A stretch of DNA of 19,193 bases from an uncultured Oscillospiraceae bacterium (GTDB taxonomy: Bacteria > Bacillota > Clostridia > Oscillospirales > Oscillospiraceae), in NCBI GenBank assembly GCA_900763685.1, contig CAAFLF010000034.1, positions 1 to 19,193 of the forward strand, written 5' to 3'. The stretch's first letter is position 1; the number at the start of each line of letters is the position of its first letter. The notes beneath the pieces are model-generated. The model was not told the DNA's origin. It did no database searches and saw nothing but the letters and a program-made list of their open reading frames with translations. Of the stretch, positions 13,398-19,193 are shown piece after piece. The position numbers and the translations under genes are program-made.

Positions 13398-13805
13398 TCA
13401 AAAACTAGCCTGGAAGCCGAACCAATTTCCCTCGATGTGCCAGGTCTCGCCGTGGTTGCCGCCCTGGGCCTGCCAGGCCCAGCGGCCGGGGGCGGTCTCC
13501 TCCAGGGGGATCTCCGTATTCTGAAAGGCCAGGGGCACACCGTCCGGGGAGTAGTAGCAGCCGGAGTAGCCGCCCGGTCCCGCCGTGAGGAGAAGCTCCA
13601 GCATGGGGTGCTCCCCGGGCCATTCGTTGACATACCGCTCCCCCCGTTCCGGGATGACGCCGTCCCGCTGCCAGGACTCCGCGATCTCCGCCCCGTACTG
13701 CCGGACGAAGCGCTCCGCCCGCCGCTCACTGCCGCCCCGGAGCCACAGGGCTGCCAACAGCAGCAGCGCCAGGGTCAGGGGCACCGATTTCCAGCTTTTT
13801 CGCAT
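13398..13805 (-). CDS. Membrane-anchored or secreted small protein of unknown function
   Basis: This 135-residue protein has an N-terminal hydrophobic segment (SVPLTLALLLLAALWLRGG, about 7-25) after a basic start. It is probably an anchor or signal, followed by an extracytoplasmic domain rich in aromatic residues (NEWPGEHPMLELLLTAGPGG, YSGCYYSPDG, HIEGNWFGFQASF). No recognised family. The ATG at 13805 has AAGGGAG upstream; an earlier in-frame ATG at 13880 lies inside the DUF4173 gene. It follows that gene by 11 bp, so is likely co-translated with it and may act with it at the membrane. Confidence 0.8.
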   Translation of the reverse strand: MRKSWKSVPLTLALLLLAALWLRGGSERRAERFVRQYGAEIAESWQRDGVIPERGERYVNEWPGEHPMLELLLTAGPGGYSGCYYSPDGVPLAFQNTEIPLEETAPGRWAWQAQGGNHGETWHIEGNWFGFQASF

Positions 13806-13816
13806 CTTGTCTCCCT

Positions 13817-15322
13817 TCACTCCGTCCCGCCCCGGGAAGCCAGATACGCCGAGAGGTTCCAGCTCTCCCAGGCGGCGCACTCCGCCGCCGCCTGGGCCCG
13901 CCGCTCCCCGATGAGCCCGCCCAGCCGCCGGAAGCCGCCGGCCCCGTCCCGGACCACCCGGTCGGCGTCGGCGTCCAGATAGCCCAGGGCGTCGTAGGAG
14001 AGCTCATAGAGTAGATACTCCACGTCCCCGCCGCCCCGGCGGACCTGATCCCGGGCCACAATACTGTCAATGGGCAGGTAAGCCACCAGCAGCCACGCCG
14101 CCAGGAGGAACGGGAAGGCCAGGCGGCAGAAGCTCCGCTCCGGCTTCGCCAGCTTCCCGGCGGCGAAGGCGAAGAGCGCCGCCATCACCGCCATGCCCCA
14201 GTAGGTCATGCAGCGCTTGAAGCTGAGGCCGTAGGCACTGACATAGAGGCTCATCCGCCAGGCGGCGCTGCCGAGCAGCAGGAAGCTCTCCGCCGCCAGG
14301 ACCGCCGCCGCCAGGCGGATGGCCCCGAAGCCCCGCTTCCGCTTCGTCCAGGTGACGGCCCCCAGCAGCACGCTGAGGTTCACCACCGTCACCCGGACCA
14401 TCTGGAAAAATCCGCTCCGGGCCCAGTCCGCGTAGCTGAGGCCCCGGCTGGCAAGGTACGCCGGTCCGCCGAAGAGCCCCGCCGACTGCACCCCCAGAAA
14501 AAGGGCGTAGAGCCCATCCAGGGCCGCGAGACTCACCAGCAGCACCACCGGCGGCAGCCAGGGCGCGTGCTCCGCCGCGGTCTTCCCCTCCCGGGGATGG
14601 GCCAGCCGCCAGAGGAGGGAGCAGGCGAAGGGCGTCAGCACAAGACCGATGGCCAGGGCCTGGGGGAAGCGGAGCTCCGGCAGCTCCCAGGTGAAAAGGG
14701 CCCCCATCTCGTGGGCGAAGAGGGCGTCCGCCCGCAGCAGGGCCGGGACCAGGAGGGCCAGCAGCGCCAGCGCCCCGGCGCAGCCGAAGAGGACGCCCGC
14801 CGCCTTCCTCCCGTCCCAGCGCCGGCTCCGGAAGCTCCCCAGGGTCAGAAAGCCCGCCCGCAGGTCCCCGAAAAGCCCGGAGAGGATCAGGCAGAGCCGC
14901 TCCCGTAACATGGCGGGCCGCCGCCAGGGGAGCCTGGCCTCCCCCGAGTAGCCCGCGGCGTGGAGGGGCAGCAGGATGGCCAGGGCCCCGAAGTTCCAGA
15001 GCCGGAAGTACCACCCGGAGCCCAGGGCGTACCAGAGCCCCAGGAGGATGTTGGCCGTCAGCAGCCACTTGCCGCTGCCCGCCGTCAGCCGTCCCCAGCC
15101 CAGGCGCAGGCCCAGCAGAGCGTACCAGGCCAGCACCGTCACCGTGACCCCCAGGCCCAGGCCGTGGAGCAGGAAGCTGTCCGCCGCCAGCGTACAGACC
15201 GCCAACGTCAGGGGCAGCAGGAGCCGGTCCCGGCCCGTGATGTCGTATTTTTTCACCGAGAACGCCGGATTTTGGGCGCACTGACCCGGCCCTGCCGCCG
15301 GCAGAGCAAATTTCTCGTCCAT
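13817..15322 (-). CDS. DUF4173 (DUF4153-like) polytopic membrane protein
   Basis: The product has 501 residues. A polar N-terminus of about 35 residues is followed by roughly ten or more hydrophobic segments up to about residue 405, and then a soluble C-terminal part of about 90 residues (from PIDSIVARDQVRRGGG). The segment YADWARSGFFQMVRVTVVNL (about 300-320) and RMSLYVSAYGLSFKR near 360-375 are the conserved marks of DUF4173 proteins. The function of this family is unknown. In clostridia such genes are often near small regulators. Here it sits 50 bp downstream of the XRE regulator. ATG at 15322 has AAAAGGAG upstream. Confidence 0.9.
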   Translation of the reverse strand: MDEKFALPAAGPGQCAQNPAFSVKKYDITGRDRLLLPLTLAVCTLAADSFLLHGLGLGVTVTVLAWYALLGLRLGWGRLTAGSGKWLLTANILLGLWYALGSGWYFRLWNFGALAILLPLHAAGYSGEARLPWRRPAMLRERLCLILSGLFGDLRAGFLTLGSFRSRRWDGRKAAGVLFGCAGALALLALLVPALLRADALFAHEMGALFTWELPELRFPQALAIGLVLTPFACSLLWRLAHPREGKTAAEHAPWLPPVVLLVSLAALDGLYALFLGVQSAGLFGGPAYLASRGLSYADWARSGFFQMVRVTVVNLSVLLGAVTWTKRKRGFGAIRLAAAVLAAESFLLLGSAAWRMSLYVSAYGLSFKRCMTYWGMAVMAALFAFAAGKLAKPERSFCRLAFPFLLAAWLLVAYLPIDSIVARDQVRRGGGDVEYLLYELSYDALGYLDADADRVVRDGAGGFRRLGGLIGERRAQAAAECAAWESWNLSAYLASRGGTE

Positions 15323-15372
15323 CTTCGATTCTCCTTTTCCAACTGTCCCTCAGCCAGGGACAGGTCCTGTGG

Positions 15373-15585
15373 TTACTTCTCCTCCGGGACGTAGACCAGG
15401 ATGTCTCCCGGCTGGCAGTCCAGGGCGGCGCAGATGGCCTCCAGGGTAGAAAAGCGCACCGCCTTGGCCTTGTTGTTCTTCAGGATGCTGAGGTTGGCCA
15501 GGGTGATGTCCACCCGCTCCGAGAGCTGGGAGAGGGTCATCTTCCGCTGGGCCATCACCACGTCGAGATTTACCATAATTGCCAT
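15373..15585 (-). CDS. XRE/Cro-CI-type small transcription regulator (YozG-like)
   Basis: The 70-residue protein is a single helix-turn-helix domain. The HTH runs through MTLSQLSERVDITLANLSILKNNKAKAVRF split over two helices, followed by STLEAICAALDCQPGDILVYVPEE, the typical end of this family. It would bind DNA as a dimer, with no sensory domain of its own. It directly follows a DUF2975 gene (13 bp gap), an arrangement like yoaS-yozG of Bacillus subtilis. Two direct repeats at the operon promoter are plausible binding sites for it. ATG at 15585 follows GGGAGGGCGG; an ATG nine bases later is an alternative. Confidence 0.93.
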   Translation of the reverse strand: MAIMVNLDVVMAQRKMTLSQLSERVDITLANLSILKNNKAKAVRFSTLEAICAALDCQPGDILVYVPEEK

Positions 15586-15598
15586 GCTCCGCCCTCCC

Positions 15599-16183
15599 TC
15601 AGATGGTCAGGTCGTTCTCCGCCTTCAGCTCCGCCGCCTGGCGGAAGAGGGCGGACATCACCAGGCACAAAAGCCCGAACATGGCGAAGAGCGGCACGAA
15701 GAGGGTGTTGTAGCTGGCCAGCGGACGGAGGGACGCATAGTAGAGCATACAGAAGGTCACCCGGATCAGTGCCGCGCCGGAGATGAGAAAACCGCAGAGC
15801 GCCGCCCGGCGCAGGGCCACGGCGTTCTCCACAGAGAACGGCTCCTCCCGGAGGATGCTGTCCAGCACCTTCCCGGCCTGCCGGAGGATCACAGCCGTGC
15901 AGACACCGGAGACCAGCAGGAAGAGTGTCAGCATCGCCTGATAGGCCTCCTGCCACACCCAGACCCAAGCCAGCAGACTGCTCGCAACCCCCGCTGCCAC
16001 AATATCGTCCTCTCCCGGATGGAAGATCCCGTTCAGGTAGTTCAGCATACTGTCCGGCAGGCTGGTCCCGCCCGACATCACCGCCACCGGCACCAGGTAA
16101 AGAATCACAAGGTTGCAAATCAGGGCGACGGTCACCAATCCCCGCAGCACACCCGCCAGCCGTTTTATAGAATGCGTTCTCAT
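15599..16183 (-). CDS. DUF2975 membrane protein
   Basis: This 194-residue protein has four predicted membrane segments (about 12-34, 63-87, 116-135, 155-178) separated by short loops. One loop, KVLDSILREEPFSVENAVALRR, is the characteristic DUF2975 stretch with the F-S-x-E-N core. Such proteins are paired with small XRE regulators and may control them from the membrane, but this is not established. The ATG at 16183 overlaps the upstream TGA (ATGA) and has GGGAGGAACGAGG before it. The longer reading frame upstream is the shadow of the preceding gene. Confidence 0.9.
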   Translation of the reverse strand: MRTHSIKRLAGVLRGLVTVALICNLVILYLVPVAVMSGGTSLPDSMLNYLNGIFHPGEDDIVAAGVASSLLAWVWVWQEAYQAMLTLFLLVSGVCTAVILRQAGKVLDSILREEPFSVENAVALRRAALCGFLISGAALIRVTFCMLYYASLRPLASYNTLFVPLFAMFGLLCLVMSALFRQAAELKAENDLTI

Positions 16184-16446
16184 TCCTCGTTCCTCCCTGT
16201 CTCCCGCAGTTTCCGCCGGGCCCGCCAGAGGAGCACGGCGGCGCAGACGCCCAGCGCCCACCAAAGCAGAATGCTTGCCGCTCCCCTGGGGTCCTGCCAG
16301 ACCAGGCTCCGGTCCCAGAGCATCTCCTGATAGAAAAGCGGGTCCACATAGCGCTGCCGCGCCAGCACCGGCGCCAGCGGCAGACTCAGAAGATCCAGTA
16401 CCAGCGCCGCCGTTGCCAGCCCGCGCAGACGTTTCCGTCGCTTCAT
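16180..16446 (-). CDS. Small two-helix membrane protein
   Basis: The 88-residue protein has a basic N-terminus (MKRRKRLRG), a membrane helix LATAALVLDLLSLPLAPVLA (about 10-29), an outside loop with RQRYVDPLFYQEMLWDRS, a second helix ASILLWWALGVCAAVLLW (about 54-72) and a basic tail. It is not a recognised family. It is the first gene of the operon and overlaps the DUF2975 gene by 4 bp, suggesting a joint complex. ATG at 16446 follows GGAGGGAGGACACC. Confidence 0.8.
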   Translation of the reverse strand: MKRRKRLRGLATAALVLDLLSLPLAPVLARQRYVDPLFYQEMLWDRSLVWQDPRGAASILLWWALGVCAAVLLWRARRKLRETGRNEE

Positions 16447-16490
16447 GGTGTCCTCCCTCCGGAAGGGGTTTCCTTCCCTGTCGTGCCCCC

Positions 16491-16519
16491 ATGCTACCAT
16501 AGGGCTTATCGTTTGTCAA
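16491..16519 (-). promoter_or_regulatory. Promoter of the six-gene membrane/XRE operon
   Basis: On the minus strand a perfect TTGACA (16519-16514) and TAGCAT (16496-16491) are 17 bp apart. The -35 box lies inside one of two direct repeats that are likely operators. The leader before the first ATG is about 38 nt. Confidence 0.75.
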
Positions 16520-16540
16520 TCATGATTTATCGTTTTTCAA
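16506..16540 (-). promoter_or_regulatory. Tandem operator-like direct repeats
   Basis: Plus-strand TTATCGTTTGTCAA (16506-16519) and TTATCGTTTTTCAA (16527-16540) match at 13 of 14 bases. They are 21 bp apart, two turns of the helix, so both present the same DNA face. The proximal copy overlaps the -35 box. The distal one also sits in an inverted repeat ATTTAT/ATAAAT (16525-16545). The best candidate binder is the operon's own XRE protein. Confidence 0.6.
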
Positions 16541-16574
16541 TAAATCTTGATCGACGATGCTCTTCCCATCGCCG

Positions 16575-16616
16575 AAAAAAGGGAAGCGGGGCGTCCCATC
16601 GGACGCCCCGCTTCCC
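16575..16616 (-). terminator. Orphan strong terminator, minus direction
   Basis: A 16-bp perfect GC-rich stem with 4-nt loop is followed by six T on the minus strand. There is no T-tract on the plus strand. It insulates the operon promoter to its left and ends the candidate small RNA. Confidence 0.85.
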
Positions 16617-16658
16617 CGGTTGAGAAAGGAGAGGAAAAATGTCTAACAGCTTCTTGCT
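16575..16658 (-). ncRNA. Candidate small RNA with anti-Shine-Dalgarno tract
   Basis: A hairpin with a perfect 16-bp stem (16616-16601 with 16596-16581, loop 4 nt) followed on the minus strand by TTTTTT (16580-16575) is a textbook terminator, but no minus-strand gene lies upstream of it. About 76 bp further up is a possible promoter. The predicted 84-nt RNA would start with a hairpin ACAGC-AAGAA-GCTGT, continue with a single-stranded pyrimidine stretch containing CCTCTCCTTTCTC (16634-16622), then end in the terminator. This layout is typical of base-pairing regulatory RNAs of Firmicutes. Expression is not shown. Confidence 0.45.
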
Positions 16659-16664
16659 GTCTCT

Positions 16665-16693
16665 ACCGTAGCAAGTCCGCCGGGGAAAGTCAA
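16665..16693 (-). promoter_or_regulatory. Possible promoter of the candidate small RNA
   Basis: On the minus strand TTGACT (16693-16688) is followed after 17 bp by TACGGT (16670-16665). The -35 is good (5 of 6) and the -10 is poor (3 of 6). The predicted start near 16658 falls exactly at the base of the 5' hairpin. Confidence 0.35.
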
Positions 16694-16709
16694 CTGCCCG
16701 CCGCCAAGG

Positions 16710-16748
16710 TTCACAGTTTCTTTACACCGCCGTCACGGCCTCTTCACA
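16710..16748 (+). promoter_or_regulatory. 11-bp-phased direct repeats, PhoB/PhoP-type box
   Basis: TTCACA (16710), TTTACA (16721), GTCACG (16732, degenerate) and TTCACA (16743) start exactly 11 bp apart. Direct hexamers every 11 bp are how OmpR/PhoB-family response regulators bind; the Bacillus PhoP box is TT(A/C/T)ACA repeated with about 5-bp spacers. They lie about 60 bp upstream of the lipoprotein promoter -10. A CCGCCGTC/GACGGCGG inverted repeat (16727-16760) overlaps them. Confidence 0.45.
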
Positions 16749-16805
16749 GATGGACGGCGGGGGCGGATTTTGTCACTATTTGTTGCTTCTTTTTCCCGGG
16801 AAACC

Positions 16806-16814
16806 TGCTATAAT
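16806..16814 (+). promoter_or_regulatory. Extended -10 promoter of the deacetylase lipoprotein unit
   Basis: A perfect TATAAT (16809-16814) is preceded by TGC, forming an extended -10. The -35 position (about 16786) holds only CTTCTT, so activation by a regulator upstream is plausible. The start is predicted near 16821, leaving a leader of about 50 nt. Confidence 0.7.
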
Positions 16815-16872
16815 GGAGGCAACATAAAATCCGACCCGTTTCGGCATATCACACCAACAAAGGAGACTCACC

Positions 16873-18123
16873 ATGCGAAGATTCCTCACCTTCCTCCTGG
16901 CGGCAGCCATGCTGCTGAGCCTGGCCGCCTGCGGCAAGGGCGGCGATCCCTCCGCCTCCGGCGGCGCGGGCAGCGCCGGCAGCGCCGCCTCCACCTCTCA
17001 GGAAGACCCCAACACCACCCCGGAACCCGAGCCCTACGTCATCTCCGATCCCAAGGTGATGCCCGAGGGCGGCAGCAAGGACGGCGTCACCTACGTCGCC
17101 TGGAACGACATCGTGGAGCACCTCTTCTTCCACCCGGTGGTGGCCTATCCCGAGCTGGCCTTTGACGGCGACAGCCAGGCCAACGGCATCGACGACTGGA
17201 TGGTCACGGTGGACGAGTACAACAAGATCCTCCAGAGCGTCTACGACAACGGCTACATCCTGGTGGACATCAACGACGTCTGGAGCGAGACCACCGGCGA
17301 GGACGGCCAGCCCAAGATGGTCCGCAACACCCTCTACATCCCGGAGGGCAAGAAGCCCCTCATCCTCTCCTACGACGATGTCAACTACTATGACTATATG
17401 CTCAAGGACGGCTTCACCTACAAGCTCATCCTTGGAGACGACGGCCTCCTCTGGAGCTGGGGCAAGGACCCCCAGGGCAACGAGGTGGTCTCTCAGGACC
17501 TGGACGCCCTGACCATCCTGGATAAGTTCGTCCGCCAGCATCCGGACTTCTCCCCCTTCGGCGCCAAGGGCAGCCTGAGCCTCACCGGCTACCAGGGCAT
17601 CCTGGGCTACCGCACCAATACCGACACCAAGGACTGGGACGACGCCAAGGAGGCCAACCGCCAGCGGGAGCGGGAAGCCGTGAAGCCCATCATCGCCGAG
17701 CTCAAGCGCACCGGCTGGACCTTCGGCAGCCACACCTGGGGCCACATCAACCTCTCCAACCACTCCGTGGAGAGCGTGCGGGAGGACACCCAGCGCTGGC
17801 TGGATGAGGTGGGCAGCCTCGTTGGCCCCACCACCATCCTCTACTATCCCCATGGCGCCCGGCCCGACGGCGACGACTGGAAGACCACCGGTCCCGTCTT
17901 CCAGTACCTCCAGAGCCAGGGCTTCCGGGTCTTCGCCTCTGTGGGCATCGAGAGCTTCAGCTACATCAAGAAGGACATCTGCGCCGTCATCTGCGACCGC
18001 CTGCACCCGGACGGCACCACCCTCCGCTCCGCCAGCTGCCTGCAGCGGTACATGAAGTTCTATGACGCCCGGCAGGTCATCGACCTCTCCGTCCGTCCCC
18101 AGCGGGAGGTGGGCTGGCAGTAA
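16873..18123 (+). CDS. Polysaccharide-deacetylase-like lipoprotein
   Basis: The 416-residue protein has a lipoprotein signal (MRRFLTFLLAAAMLLSLAAC, lipobox cysteine C20), then a Gly/Ser/Ala linker to about residue 50, so it is anchored on the outer face of the membrane. The catalytic part resembles NodB-type deacetylases of carbohydrate esterase family 4. It has a DD pair in LILSYDDVNYYD (168-169), the metal-binding HxxxH in GSHTWGH (H287, H291) and YYPHGAR near 324-330. The stretch between the first two motifs is about 115 residues, longer than in compact members. Substrate is unknown, perhaps peptidoglycan or another envelope glycan. ATG at 16873 follows AAAGGAGA. It heads a unit with a small membrane protein and cytidine deaminase. 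Confidence 0.88.
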   Translation: MRRFLTFLLAAAMLLSLAACGKGGDPSASGGAGSAGSAASTSQEDPNTTPEPEPYVISDPKVMPEGGSKDGVTYVAWNDIVEHLFFHPVVAYPELAFDGDSQANGIDDWMVTVDEYNKILQSVYDNGYILVDINDVWSETTGEDGQPKMVRNTLYIPEGKKPLILSYDDVNYYDYMLKDGFTYKLILGDDGLLWSWGKDPQGNEVVSQDLDALTILDKFVRQHPDFSPFGAKGSLSLTGYQGILGYRTNTDTKDWDDAKEANRQREREAVKPIIAELKRTGWTFGSHTWGHINLSNHSVESVREDTQRWLDEVGSLVGPTTILYYPHGARPDGDDWKTTGPVFQYLQSQGFRVFASVGIESFSYIKKDICAVICDRLHPDGTTLRSASCLQRYMKFYDARQVIDLSVRPQREVGWQ

Positions 18124-18174
18124 GCCCGCCCCCGGGACCCCTCTCCACCCGCCAACGAACGAAAGGAGCCGCCC

Positions 18175-18495
18175 ATGAGTGAGAAAGCCCGTTCCCTTAC
18201 CGCCCTGGCGCTGATCGCCGCCATGCTCCTCGCCCTCTTCGCCCTGCTGCCCCACGGCATCCCGGAGAAGAGCCGGGTGGCCCGCTGGAGCGATGCCGCC
18301 GCCACGGACTATCTCTCCGGCCACCTGGCGGAGAATCTGAAAGCCGCCTGGGGCATGCCGGACGGCATGTTCTCCGGCCTTTTCGGCGAGTGGTGGTATG
18401 AGGGGGACACCCAGATCACCGTTTTCTACCAGAACTCCCCCGAGGCCCCGGAACCCGTCATCCGGGAGGTCTCCGTCCAGCCCCGGGAACCCTGA
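18175..18495 (+). CDS. Small membrane-anchored or exported protein
   Basis: This 106-residue protein has an N-terminal hydrophobic segment LTALALIAAMLLALFALL (about 8-25) after a charged start, then an outside domain with amphipathic SDAAATDYLSGHLAENLKAAWG and aromatic GLFGEWWYEGDTQITVFYQ, ending in a Pro/Glu-rich tail. Not a recognised family. It lies 51 bp after the deacetylase lipoprotein and 19 bp before cdd, in one transcript. ATG at 18175 follows AAAGGAG. A partner of the deacetylase is possible but unproven. Confidence 0.8.
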   Translation: MSEKARSLTALALIAAMLLALFALLPHGIPEKSRVARWSDAAATDYLSGHLAENLKAAWGMPDGMFSGLFGEWWYEGDTQITVFYQNSPEAPEPVIREVSVQPREP

Positions 18496-18514
18496 ACCTG
18501 AAAGGAGTGTCATC

Positions 18515-18919
18515 ATGGAACTGGAAGCCCTGAAAGCCCTGGCCGTCTCCATGCTGGAGAAGGCCTACTGCCCCTACTCCCACTTCCCGGTGGGCGCGGC
18601 GCTGGAGTGCGCCGATGGCTCGGTCTACACCGGCTGCAACGTGGAGAACGCCGTCTACCCCGCCGGCATCTGCGCTGAGCGCAACGCCATCTTCCACGCC
18701 GTGGCGGAGGGCCACACCCACGACCTCGTCCGCCTGGTCATCGCTGGGCGCAGCGAGGATTTCTGCGTCCCCTGCGGCATCTGCCGCCAAGTGATGCAGG
18801 AGTTCGCCCCGGACCTCACCGTCATCTGCCTGAATGGCAAAGGCGAGGCCAAAACCTTCGCCCTGAAGGAGCTGCTGCCCTACGGCTTCGACAACCGCTG
18901 GCTCCCGGAAGAGAAGTAA
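18515..18919 (+). CDS. cdd: Cytidine deaminase
   Basis: The product has 134 residues, the length of the small tetrameric, zinc-dependent cytidine deaminases that convert cytidine and deoxycytidine to uridine forms in pyrimidine salvage. Zinc ligands C53 (in GICAERNAIF), C87 and C90 (in VPCGICRQ) and catalytic E55 are all visible. The substrate-binding segment YSHFPVGAAL (21-30) and GCNVENA (40-46) are intact. ATG at 18515 follows AAAGGAG. It closes the lipoprotein unit. A strong terminator begins 3 bp after the stop. Confidence 0.97.
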   Translation: MELEALKALAVSMLEKAYCPYSHFPVGAALECADGSVYTGCNVENAVYPAGICAERNAIFHAVAEGHTHDLVRLVIAGRSEDFCVPCGICRQVMQEFAPDLTVICLNGKGEAKTFALKELLPYGFDNRWLPEEK

Positions 18920-18922
18920 ACC

Positions 18923-18955
18923 AAAAAAGAGACGCCCCCCGGGCGTCTCTTTTTT
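18923..18955 (+). terminator. Terminator after cdd
   Basis: A 15-bp stem (AAAAAAGAGACGCCC with its complement), loop CCC and a T run at 18950-18955 make a strong intrinsic terminator that could work in both directions. Confidence 0.92.
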
Positions 18956-18963
18956 ATCCTCCC

Positions 18964-19043
18964 CCGTAGGGTACGACGACCTGACTGACGCCCCAAATTT
19001 CGGCACGAAATTTGGTCGGCGGAAGCCATGCCCTAGGTACGGC
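18964..19043 (+). repeat. 80-bp palindromic repeat element C, copy 2
   Basis: This is the same element as 12879-12958 and in the same orientation, matching at 74 of 80 positions with no length change. The 10-bp hairpin arms (18993-19002 with 19006-19015) are unchanged, and one change falls in the 3-nt loop (GTA to GCA). It begins 8 bp after the cdd terminator. Confidence 0.88.
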
Positions 19044-19054
19044 GTGCCGAAACC

Positions 19055-19104
19055 CGGTTGACCAACCGGGGGTGCCGGGGAAGCCCGGCCACTTTCCACC
19101 CCCA
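19055..19104 (+). repeat. Structured repeat element A, copy 2
   Basis: This 50-bp copy is in the same orientation as 12367-12416. The inner hairpin reads GCCGGG-GAAG-CCCGGC, against ACAGGC-GAAG-GCCTGT in copy 1. The pairing is kept although three of six base pairs have changed. The flanking hairpin CGGTTGACCAACCG and the CTTTCCACCCCCA end are identical. Confidence 0.85.
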
Positions 19105-19108
19105 TTTT

Positions 19109-19193
19109 CTTTTTGGTGGGCCCCAAAAAGACTACGCCCGCAGGCGTGTGCCGGAGGCAACCGCCGCGTAGCGGCGGCACTTAGCCGGAGGTA
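19109..19193 (-). repeat. Structured repeat element B, copy 2 (inverted), reaching the window edge
   Basis: Read on the minus strand this repeats 12419-12502. The C-rich hairpin keeps its arms with loop TAC instead of AAA, and the terminal hairpin is CTTTTTGG/CCAAAAAG with a 6-nt loop. It lies directly after element A but in the opposite orientation relative to A compared with copy 1. It may continue beyond the window. Confidence 0.88.

Noticed and set aside
16639..16668. Ten-codon frame MSNSFLLSLP with a strong AAAGGAG site on the plus strand
   Set aside because: No plus-strand promoter is visible in front of it. The Shine-Dalgarno-like sequence is simply the complement of the pyrimidine tract of the candidate minus-strand small RNA. 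It could still be a leader peptide.
16849..18552. 567-codon minus-strand frame opposite the deacetylase lipoprotein
   Set aside because: It spans three real plus-strand genes and their gaps, and has shadow composition (Val, Gly, Asp, His runs).

Overview
The window is GC-rich, densely coding DNA from what looks like a spore-forming, high-GC clostridium of the Oscillospiraceae type. The evidence is the strong AGGAGG-type ribosome binding sites, sigma-A promoters (TTGACA/TATAAT with 16-17 bp spacers), a YerC-type TrpR-family regulator, a LysM-GH18 spore-type hydrolase, M29 aminopeptidase and an XRE/DUF2975 pair. The taxonomic placement is inference.

Left part (1-8.3 kb). A truncated tRNA-Val(TAC) on the minus strand has a perfect consensus promoter, but its 3' end is replaced by unrelated DNA that carries the end of another reading frame. 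Next is a minus-strand operon yerC-methyltransferase-hslO, then a lone plus-strand DUF3298-like gene. A bidirectional terminator separates that gene from a minus-strand operon (YihY membrane protein, M29 aminopeptidase, gamma-carbonic-anhydrase-like protein). A divergent region with several inverted repeats separates an adenine-phosphoribosyltransferase-type gene (minus) from gdhA (plus).

Middle (8.3-13.1 kb). On the plus strand are a two-gene unit (unknown 96-aa protein plus YfcE-type phosphodiesterase), an ECF sigma factor overlapping a one-pass membrane protein that is probably its anti-sigma or sensor, and a SleL/YaaH-like hydrolase. About 700 bp without a credible gene follows. It is packed with structured repeats (elements A, B and C, plus a strict 7-bp tandem array).

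Right part (13.1-19.2 kb). A six-gene minus-strand membrane-protein operon (small membrane protein, DUF2975, XRE regulator, DUF4173, two small membrane-associated proteins) has two 14-bp direct repeats, 21 bp apart, at its promoter. Upstream of it lies a probable small RNA. A plus-strand unit follows: polysaccharide-deacetylase lipoprotein, small membrane protein, cytidine deaminase. It is preceded by 11-bp-phased direct repeats. The window ends in second copies of repeat elements C, A and B, with B inverted.

The most unusual material is non-coding. The A and B repeats show compensatory base changes between copies, which points to selection on a folded RNA or DNA structure. They occur in different orders and orientations at the ends of operons, like mosaic REP/BIME-type elements. 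The candidate small RNA carries an anti-Shine-Dalgarno pyrimidine tract.
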